From: Candidatus Tectomicrobia bacterium
GTDB taxonomy: Bacteria > UBA8248
DNA length: 64,000 nt
Direction: 5' to 3'
Assembly (NCBI GenBank): GCA_016192135.1
Contig: JACPUR010000004.1
Coordinates: forward strand, 81,311 to 145,310
Part shown: piece after piece, positions 59,201 to 64,000 of the stretch
How the letters are laid out: each line of letters begins with the position of its first letter
Position numbering within the stretch: position 1 is the first letter of the stretch
The notes under the pieces: model-generated
Database searches by the model: none
Told to the model about the DNA's origin: nothing
Seen by the model: only the letters and a program-made list of their open reading frames with translations
Made by a program: the position numbers and the translations under genes

Positions 59201-59439
59201 ACGCGCGGGCCCGCGATCTCTCTCGCCAGGTCGAGCGGGGTGAGGAAGTCCACCCCCGCCCAGGCGCCCTCCCGCGCGAGGCGCTCCTGCAGGCGGTCCC
59301 GCACCAGGTTCGAGATGACGAGGACGCGGCGGGCGCGGAAGGGATCGCCCCCCTCCATCCGCCGGAGGAGGCCGCCCACGAGGGCCTCCAGCCGGTGGAA
59401 GGACGCGACGTAGAGCTCCTTGGGAGGGGCCACCGCCAT
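56251..59439 (-). CDS. AddB-like nuclease/helicase subunit with Fe-S cluster
   Basis: A 1062-residue protein. The N-terminal half is a helicase-like fold without an evident Walker A. The C-terminal third is a PD-(D/E)XK nuclease (SGRYDLLERSAEGEYRFVDFKSGRTAPKKK) with the cysteines of an iron-sulfur clamp: Cys in FFQCPYQFLLG and three in SSACGHCGFIEVCGPE. This arrangement is typical of AddB/RexB. Start ATG at 59439. It overlaps the AddA-like gene. A palindromic repeat (58121-58144) is read in frame as VGARRASPLR near residue 435, inside the helicase-like part. Function in homologous recombination follows from the family. Confidence 0.85.
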   Translation of the reverse strand: MAVAPPKELYVASFHRLEALVGGLLRRMEGGDPFRARRVLVISNLVRDRLQERLAREGAWAGVDFLTPLDLAREIAGPRVRRAGLRPLPPGGDAALASRLLRENAGRLRRLRPPEGIPGYDEALAATLADLREAGVSPADLQRAGDDSLRDLALLLDAYEARLASFGFYDEPGLLRAACGEAEASPQDIPTLLYGFADLNALQRRLVEACCRSAPAAALVPAEEGAPACAFVRPMLAWLRALGFTDRKVEKDGERPFAEAGRALFSAEGGASLAGDALRIVSAPAPGREAFELVRELLYSPGGSREAAVLVPGGEGYASLFEETCRSLGVEARAERGVSLDRTPAGRALLGMPLLRERGYPRAEVLRFLDEGSFAASASFLEWRTAKGSGEEDSCLASRWEVLSRRLPYANGEDGWRRAIDRAKEEEASASVGARRASPLRTFEAALNILFTHLRALPARALPSVHAEAAKRAFEALTGEIEGKEGVLAALEGAGRLDPFLGEVEGAEFRRWAALALERPGGGEPPKAARVRILSLQGARGLSFGTVAIPGLAEGLFPAHGREDPLLADDLRRRLNGRLAPEEKGLPPRLALKGERMAEARYLFWLALQSAGRRVVLGVPRAGGDGERSERASSLFLHHLASALGIAGEDEGLPRFGADILRIAAPGLEKETLRRRPVSALEGDLAALAALLPPARAERGALAHLGAAPGFARRRQALDDRWRPNVLTVHDGMLEDPDLLERLRGPLHPSRAAVAVTRLERFFQCPYQFLLGSLPELDAAEAPGPPLDADGLLRGSLFHAALERFFRSLKDRGAGPGEMAEEEFHGAVSAAAAGAFEEAEEAGSALLPLPWRLLRASVERQLEGFLRSAYRSGPPAWRPVEVEGKFKDLALALPPEAGDGRLLVSGRYDLLERSAEGEYRFVDFKSGRTAPKKKDPLGGGLWLQPHLYVRRGEGMLEPGARIGAAYAFVAEGAGYRLSGLSPEEMARLRPQVDRLLALFLRSAEAGVFFPLPSSACGHCGFIEVCGPERGPRARRKAEAAGRQALRMAQAAGEPDGPEEEEA
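58121..58144. repeat. GGGGCG palindrome inside the AddB-like gene
   Basis: AGGGGCGAGGCGCGCCTCGCCCCT is a 24-base perfect palindrome in the coding sequence. On the gene's strand it reads V-G-A-R-R-A-S-P-L-R, in the same frame as the second permease copy (A-G-A-Y-R-N-T-P-L). It is flanked by the GTCCG-type end of the family. Confidence 0.85.
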
Positions 59440-59478
59440 GCGAACTCCCGTGCCGGGTGAGCGCCCCGCTCGGCGGAG

Positions 59479-60444
59479 CTACCCCTCCCGGACGCTCTCC
59501 CCGAAGAGTTCCTCCACCTCGAGGAGGCGCGGGGTGAGCCCCTGCTGGTGGGCGTAGAGGACGAGCTTCTCGAGGGTTTTGCGGTTGGCCTCGAGGCCGT
59601 AGGGCCAGTAGTTCTCGCCGAAGAGGGCGCGGGTCTCCTCCACCGCCGAGGGGAGGAAGGGCACCATGGCGGAGTAGGCGCCACTGTCGGAGAGCGCCTC
59701 CATGGCGCGCCTGCGGGCCTCGCACATGGCCTTGTAGAGGCTCCTCACCACCCAGGGCTCGCGCTTCGCGATTTCCTTGCGCACCACCACGCAGTGCATG
59801 GGCGGGTGGATGCCCGAGCGGCGGTAGTACTCGACCTCGGCCGCCTTGTAGTCGGGGAAGAGCCGCTTCACCCGGGACGAGCCCTTGGCGAAGCAGGCAG
59901 GCACCTGGTGGTAGAGGGCGCCGTCCACTTCGCCCGAGTCGAGCATGTCCGAGAGGTTCTGGCCCGGCTTCATGTAGGTGAGCTTCATCCCCTTGGGCAT
60001 CTGGATGGGCACCCGGGGCTTGAGGGCCGCCACCCACTCCACCGACTTCATGTCGAGGCCGTACTCCTCCGAGAGGATGCCCACGATCCAGACGACGGCG
60101 GTCATCCCCCACTCGCGGATGGCGACGCGCTTTCCGTTCAGGTCGGGAACCTTCTCCACCTTGGCGCCGGTGTTCGCGTAAGCCATCGAGTGCCGGAAGG
60201 CCCGGCTCGGGAAGGCGGGCATCCCGACGAAGGGGCTCTCGCCCGCCCCCAGGAGGAAGCAGTGCGCCCCCATGGACATCTCCGAGCAGTCGAACTCGAG
60301 GTAGTTGCACATCCGGTGGAAGATCTCGGTCGGGGGCATCTCCACCACCCGCAGGGCGATTCCCTCGGGCTTCACCAGGCCCTTGGTGAGGTAGTGGGTG
60401 CGGTCGTAGTCGCCGAACGCGCCTGTCAGCTCGAGGTCGGCCAT
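59479..60444 (-). CDS. ABC-type substrate-binding or PhtD-like protein
   Basis: A 321-residue protein without a clear signal peptide. It has a periplasmic-binding-protein fold: TGAFGDYDRTHYLTKGLVKPEGIALRVVEMPPTEIFHRM at the start, LNGKRVAIREWGMTAVVWIVGIL, DMLDSGEVDGALYHQ, then FPDYKAAEVEYYRRSGIHPPMHCVVVRKEI. The pattern is that of the NMT1-like and 4,5-dihydroxyphthalate decarboxylase-like group. Without a signal it may be a cytoplasmic enzyme or a start mis-choice. ATG at 60444; AGGAGGATGAG precedes it. Confidence 0.72.
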   Translation of the reverse strand: MADLELTGAFGDYDRTHYLTKGLVKPEGIALRVVEMPPTEIFHRMCNYLEFDCSEMSMGAHCFLLGAGESPFVGMPAFPSRAFRHSMAYANTGAKVEKVPDLNGKRVAIREWGMTAVVWIVGILSEEYGLDMKSVEWVAALKPRVPIQMPKGMKLTYMKPGQNLSDMLDSGEVDGALYHQVPACFAKGSSRVKRLFPDYKAAEVEYYRRSGIHPPMHCVVVRKEIAKREPWVVRSLYKAMCEARRRAMEALSDSGAYSAMVPFLPSAVEETRALFGENYWPYGLEANRKTLEKLVLYAHQQGLTPRLLEVEELFGESVREG

Positions 60445-60914
60445 CGCGGCTCATCCTCCTGAGGGTGTGGGAGTTCCCCGCGCCGGGGGCAGACCATCTC
60501 TCCCACACATCCCCCGCCCGCGCAAGGACGGCCGTGGCCGAGGGGGAGCTCTCAGGGGGGTGGTGTCCGGCAGGTACTCTTTCAAGCCAAACCTCCCCCC
60601 ATCGCGCCCCTCTTTCCGGGTCCCCAGGCGGCGAGCCGCCTGGGCGGGGCGCTCCCTCCCCCCTTCAAGCCTGCCCGCAAGCGGACGTCGGGTCCGCATG
60701 GACCCGACCGCATGCGGCCCAAAAGGGGGGGCGGGTTCTTTCAGCCCTCGAATGAGGCGAGTTCTTTCCTTCCCCCCTCAGGGGGGGAGGTTCTGGGGGG
60801 GTGGTTCTAGGTGGACACCCCGCCCCTCCTTGACCCCCTCCCCCGTGCGTGGCATGAGGAGGGGCCGGGGGGGATTTCCCCCGTTTTCTTTTCCCATCGG
60901 CGCGAGGAAATCCC
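60445..60914. other. 470-base divergent intergenic region
   Basis: The gap between the leftward binding-protein-like gene and the rightward homoserine dehydrogenase has no credible ORF. It contains a GTGTGGGAG...CTCCCACAC inverted repeat (60465-60508), a perfect TCGGGTCC-GCAT-GGACCCGA palindrome (60688-60707), an ACCGCATGCGG stretch beside it and G/C-rich tracts. No convincing promoter was picked; divergent promoters must lie here. Confidence 0.5.
60603..60653 (-). repeat. CAGGCGGCTCGCCGCCTG repeat module, second copy
   Basis: On the minus strand, GGGAGCGCCCCGCCCAGGCGGCTCGCCGCCTGGGGACCCGGAAAGAGGGGCG matches 1727-1776 with only small differences. The two copies are the inner half of the large inverted element at 1718-1836, but the outer GTCATTCCGAG arms are missing here. 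Confidence 0.7.
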
Positions 60915-61949
60915 GTGGCCCGAGATGTCCGGTTCCTGCTCTGCGGCTTCGGGCGGGTGGGGCGCGCCTTCGCGCGGCTCCTGGCCGCGAAGCGGGAGCC
61001 GCTGAGGGCCGCCTACGGCCTCGACCTCCGGCTGGCCGGGATCGGGGAGCTTGTGGGGAGCCTCCACCAGCCGGAGGGCATTGACCCGTCCGAGGCGGCG
61101 GATTTCTTCGAGGCCCGCAAGGGCTTCGGGGGCCATCCCGCCCTCCAGGCGGCCTGGAAGGGCCTGGACCTCGTCCGGGAGGCCCGGGCGGAGCTCCTGG
61201 TCGAGTGCACCCCGACCGACATCCGCACCGGGGAGCCGGCGCTGGGGCACATCCGGGCCGCCCTCGGCAAGGGGATGCACGTCGTGAGCGCGAACAAGGG
61301 GCCCTTCATCCGCAACTTCGGCGAATTGCGCGCCCTCGCGGCGGAGCGGGGGGCCGCCCTCAAGCTATCGGCCGCGGCCGCGGCGGCGCTTCCCACCCTG
61401 GACGTGGCCCAGACCTGCCTCGCCGGGGCCGAGATCCTGGCCATCGAGGGGGTGCTGAACGGCACTTCGAACTTCATCCTCACCCGGATGCGCGGCGGGA
61501 TGGGCTACGCCGCCGCCCTGGCCGAGGCCCAGCGGATGGGCATCGCCGAGACCGACCCCACCCTGGACGTGGAGGGTTACGACACGGCGAACAAGCTCGC
61601 CCTCATCGCGAACGTGTGCATGGGGGCGGACCTGCGCCCCGAGGATGTGGCCCGCGCGGGCATCACCGGGGTGGGGGAAGAGGACGTCCGCCGGGCGGCC
61701 GCCGAGGGCCGGGTGATGCGGCTGGTGGGCCGGGCCGAGCGGGGGCAGAATGGGCGGGTCACCGCTCGCGTCGCGCCGGAGGCCCTGCCCGCGGGACATC
61801 CCCTGGCCGCCGTGGACGGCGCCGAGAAGGGCATCACGTACGTCACCGACTCCATGGACCGGGTCACCGTCCTGGGCGGGAAGAGCGACCCGAGGGGGGC
61901 GGCGGCCGCCCTGCTGAAGGACCTCATCAATATTTACCGTGCGCCATAA
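60915..61949 (+). CDS. hom: Homoserine dehydrogenase (short form)
   Basis: A 344-residue enzyme from GTG 60915 (GAGGAAA seven bases before). The dinucleotide loop is LLCGFGRVGRAFARLL; SANKGPFI holds the conserved Lys; LNGTSNFILTRM is the family signature; and AETDPTLDVEGYDTANKLALIAN is the substrate site. It reduces aspartate semialdehyde to homoserine in threonine and methionine synthesis. There is no C-terminal ACT domain, so it should be insensitive to the usual threonine feedback. Archaeal and short bacterial forms have this length. Confidence 0.9.
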   Translation: MARDVRFLLCGFGRVGRAFARLLAAKREPLRAAYGLDLRLAGIGELVGSLHQPEGIDPSEAADFFEARKGFGGHPALQAAWKGLDLVREARAELLVECTPTDIRTGEPALGHIRAALGKGMHVVSANKGPFIRNFGELRALAAERGAALKLSAAAAAALPTLDVAQTCLAGAEILAIEGVLNGTSNFILTRMRGGMGYAAALAEAQRMGIAETDPTLDVEGYDTANKLALIANVCMGADLRPEDVARAGITGVGEEDVRRAAAEGRVMRLVGRAERGQNGRVTARVAPEALPAGHPLAAVDGAEKGITYVTDSMDRVTVLGGKSDPRGAAAALLKDLINIYRAP

Positions 61950-62031
61950 GATCAGGCGCACGGGTAACCGCGCTCCCTGAACGGACGCGGACATCCACCG
62001 CGCCGCCCCGGCGGCGCCGGCGAGGAAGGAC

Positions 62032-63648
62032 ATGCCCCAGACGAACGGAGACCTCATCGTCCAGATGCTCAAGGCCGCCGGGGTCCGGTACGCCTTCGGC
62101 ATCCCCAGCGGAAACGTGCTGCCCCTCATCGAGTCCATGCGGAAGGGGGGCATCGAGTTCGTCCTCGTGGCCCACGAGGGCTCGGCCGGCTTCGCGGCCG
62201 ACGTGATGGGCCGCCTCACCGGGGCGCCCGGCCTGTGCATCGCCACCCTGGGCCCCGGGGCCACGAATCTGACCACCGGCGTGGGGGACGCCTACCTCGA
62301 CCGCTCCCCCCTCATCGCCATCACCTGCAACATCCCGACGGACCAAATCGGCCGGCGCATCCAGATGTACATCGATCACCACGCCCTCTTCCGGCCGATC
62401 ACGAAGGGGAGCCATCCGCTGCGCAGGGGCCGCGTCGCCCCGGCGGTGGAGGAGGCCCTGCGCGCCGCCCTGAGCGAGCCCCAGGGCCCGGTGCACCTCG
62501 ACCTGCCGGAGGACGTCTGCCTGGCCCCGGCCACGGAGGAGGCGCCGCCCGCCCCCGCGGGGCGGAGCTTCCACCCGGCGCCCGAGACGCAGTTCCGCAA
62601 GCTGGAGGAGGTCCTCGGCGGGGCCCGGCGCCCCGTGGCCGTCATCGGCGCCTCCGCCATGCGGATGAAGGACCCGGGCCTCCTGCGCGCCTTCATCGAG
62701 AAGCACCAGCTCCCCTTCGCCTCGACCACCATGGCCAAGGGGATGATCGACGAGGACCACCCCCTCTCCATCGGGTGCATCGAGCGGGCGCGGCGCCAGG
62801 TGCAGCGGGAGTTCCTGCGCGGGGCGGACCTCATCCTCGGGCTGGGCTACGACGTGGTGGAGGTGGAGTACGAGGCCTGGATCAAGGAGGTGCCCCTGGC
62901 GAGCGTGGACATCGAGCCGGCCGACACGGGCGGCAAGGTGAACGTGGTCCACGAGGTGGTGGGGGACCTCGACGCCTCGCTCAAGCGGATGATCGATCTG
63001 AGGCCCGGCCGCTACGAGTGGCCCTCGGACGCGGCGCTGCGCCAGAAGGAGAAGTTCCAGCGCGCGCTCCGGCCCCAGACCCCCCGCTTCTCGCCCCACC
63101 AGGCCATCGACGTGGTGCGCGCCGCCCTGCCCCGGGAGGGGCTGCTCTCCTTCGACGTGGGGGCCCACACCCACCAGATCGCCAGCCAGTGGACGGCCCA
63201 CGCGCCGCGCACCTTCCTCATCACGAACGGCTGGTCCTCCATGGGCTTCGGCATCCCGGCGGGCATCGCGGCCAAGCTGGCGCGGCCGGAGCTCCCGGCC
63301 GTCACCGTCATCGGGGACGGCTGCTTCCAGATGACCTGCGGCGAGGTGGCCACGGCGAAGCGGCTGGGCATCTCCCTCCCCATCGTCGTCCTGAACGACC
63401 AGTGGCTCTCCCTCATCCAGGTGAAGCAGGAGCGCCGGAGCTTCGAGGTCTACGGCACCTCCCTCGAAAAGGGGAAGGGGGCGATGCCCGCCGATCCCCC
63501 CGCGCACTACTTCGGCGTCCCGGCGGTCGCGGCGCGCGGGCCGGAGGAGCTGGAGCGGGCGCTCCGGAAGGCCCTGGGAGCGGCGGGCCCCACCGTCATC
63601 GAGGCCCAGGTGGATTCCGGCCACTACATGGAGACGGTGTACGACTGA
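62032..63648 (+). CDS. Thiamine-diphosphate-dependent enzyme (acetolactate synthase-like), second copy
   Basis: A 538-residue three-domain ThDP enzyme. Catalytic Glu49 in VAHEGSAGFAADVMGRLTG, ATLGPGATNLTTGVGDAYLDRSP, and the ThDP/Mg motif VIGDGCFQMTCGEVATAKRLGISLPIVVLND. The Asn-Asp-Gln-Trp ending and the YIDHHALFRPITKG stretch resemble large acetolactate synthase subunits and glyoxylate carboligases. It begins 82 bases after the homoserine dehydrogenase and ends before a strong terminator. No small regulatory subunit is present, so a catabolic carboligase or decarboxylase is as likely as acetolactate synthase. Confidence 0.82.
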   Translation: MPQTNGDLIVQMLKAAGVRYAFGIPSGNVLPLIESMRKGGIEFVLVAHEGSAGFAADVMGRLTGAPGLCIATLGPGATNLTTGVGDAYLDRSPLIAITCNIPTDQIGRRIQMYIDHHALFRPITKGSHPLRRGRVAPAVEEALRAALSEPQGPVHLDLPEDVCLAPATEEAPPAPAGRSFHPAPETQFRKLEEVLGGARRPVAVIGASAMRMKDPGLLRAFIEKHQLPFASTTMAKGMIDEDHPLSIGCIERARRQVQREFLRGADLILGLGYDVVEVEYEAWIKEVPLASVDIEPADTGGKVNVVHEVVGDLDASLKRMIDLRPGRYEWPSDAALRQKEKFQRALRPQTPRFSPHQAIDVVRAALPREGLLSFDVGAHTHQIASQWTAHAPRTFLITNGWSSMGFGIPAGIAAKLARPELPAVTVIGDGCFQMTCGEVATAKRLGISLPIVVLNDQWLSLIQVKQERRSFEVYGTSLEKGKGAMPADPPAHYFGVPAVAARGPEELERALRKALGAAGPTVIEAQVDSGHYMETVYD

Positions 63649-63666
63649 GACGGGGGAGAAAAGAGA

Positions 63667-63698
63667 AGGGGGGCGGCCCGCGCCGCCCCCCTCTTTTT
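63667..63698 (+). terminator. Intrinsic terminator after the ThDP enzyme
   Basis: AGGGGGGCGGC, loop CCGC, GCCGCCCCCCT is an 11-base-pair stem followed by CTTTTTCG. It starts about 18 bases after the stop and closes the transcript that holds homoserine dehydrogenase and the ThDP enzyme. Confidence 0.88.
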
Positions 63699-63715
63699 CG
63701 TTTCTGGAACGGCGC

Positions 63716-64000
63716 TCAGGCCGAGAGCGTCGTAGTGCTGTGCATGTCGTGCACCCCGTGGCCGTCCTTGCGGGGAGCGAGCTGGACCGCCGTCAGCAGG
63801 TCATCGGTGATGGCGTAGCGCTCGTCGCAGAGGGTCCAGAGGTCCTCGTTGGCGCCGGCCTTCCGCCCGTGGAAGAGAGACACCAGCACCCCGCACTCCT
63901 TGGCCGCCGAGACGGCGGGCACGAGGTTGCTGTCGCTCGCCACGAGGATGGCGTCGGTGATCTGGCCGCTCGTGGCCAGGCGCACGAGGTCCACGCCGAG
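63716..64000 (-). CDS. NYN-domain (LabA/DUF88-like) protein, C-terminal part
   Basis: The C-terminal part of a protein that continues beyond the right edge. The visible frame ends with VDLVRLATSGQITDAILVASDSNLVPAVSAAKECGVLVSLFHG followed by about 45 more residues. Alternating hydrophobic strand, SDSNLVPAV and a final Asp-rich strand are the second half of the NYN nuclease fold (related to PIN), as in LabA/DUF88 proteins. NYN domains are thought to be RNases. The acidic residues of the first half lie outside the window, so catalysis cannot be judged. Confidence 0.7.
   Translation of the reverse strand, partial: LGVDLVRLATSGQITDAILVASDSNLVPAVSAAKECGVLVSLFHGRKAGANEDLWTLCDERYAITDDLLTAVQLAPRKDGHGVHDMHSTTTLSA

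Overview
This 64 kb window is high-GC bacterial DNA, dense with genes and with no rRNA, tRNA, transposase or CRISPR array that I could see. An RND efflux pump with a periplasmic adaptor, a Tat-dependent binding protein, a lipoprotein and AddAB-type recombination nucleases point to a Gram-negative, probably uncultivated lineage such as the Rokubacteria, Tectomicrobia or deltaproteobacterial groups. That placement is inference. A few AT-richer genes (3.8-4.9 kb, 28.45-29.2 kb, 43.7-44.4 kb) and several families of palindromic repeats stand out from the background.

Layout. 0-9 kb: a TauE/SafE permease and a DehI-type dehalogenase; a Cys-rich MarR regulator with its promoter, operator and CSCG permease; a PIN toxin paired with an unusual fused antitoxin; OsmC; two tandem small Cys-motif membrane proteins; and the operon rph-rdgB-ahpD-like, in which the AhpD-like gene has an in-frame TGA exactly where the second Cys of CxxC belongs, so it is a strong selenoprotein candidate. 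9-18 kb: RND pump and adaptor, then a molybdenum-cofactor operon (moeA, a moeA-PBP fusion, moaA) preceded by a structured leader and an intrinsic terminator that look like a Moco-type riboswitch; tatA. 18-31 kb: class V aminotransferase, aldehyde dehydrogenase, amidase, a TRAP transporter operon, a stand-alone RAM-domain protein, a ThDP enzyme, and acyl-CoA dehydrogenase, MaoC and endonuclease III-like genes. 31-42 kb: YceI, a beta-hydroxyacid dehydrogenase, an atypical M28-like protein, a DppBC-type ABC importer without ATPases, DUF169 and ChrA. 42-52 kb: rpmG-rpmB, a methyltransferase, an AT-rich two-gene cassette, ornithine cyclodeaminase, a MEMO-like protein, peroxiredoxin, an MFS carrier, and a two-gene membrane haem-protein module. 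52-64 kb: an enolase-superfamily enzyme, AddA and AddB-like nucleases, a binding protein, homoserine dehydrogenase, a second ThDP enzyme and the end of a NYN-domain gene.

How it fits together. Much of the content is uptake and catabolism of organic acids, amides and peptides (TRAP and ABC importers, amidase, aldehyde dehydrogenase, ThDP enzymes, acyl-CoA enzymes). Thiol/peroxide defence (OsmC, peroxiredoxin, AhpD-like selenoprotein) and Moco synthesis are also present. Non-coding structure is rich: a roughly 300-base dispersed repeat occurs twice in inverted orientation (about 4.97-5.27 and 41.87-42.18 kb), and GGGGCG...CGCCCC palindromes with changing cores occur between genes and also in frame inside two coding regions.
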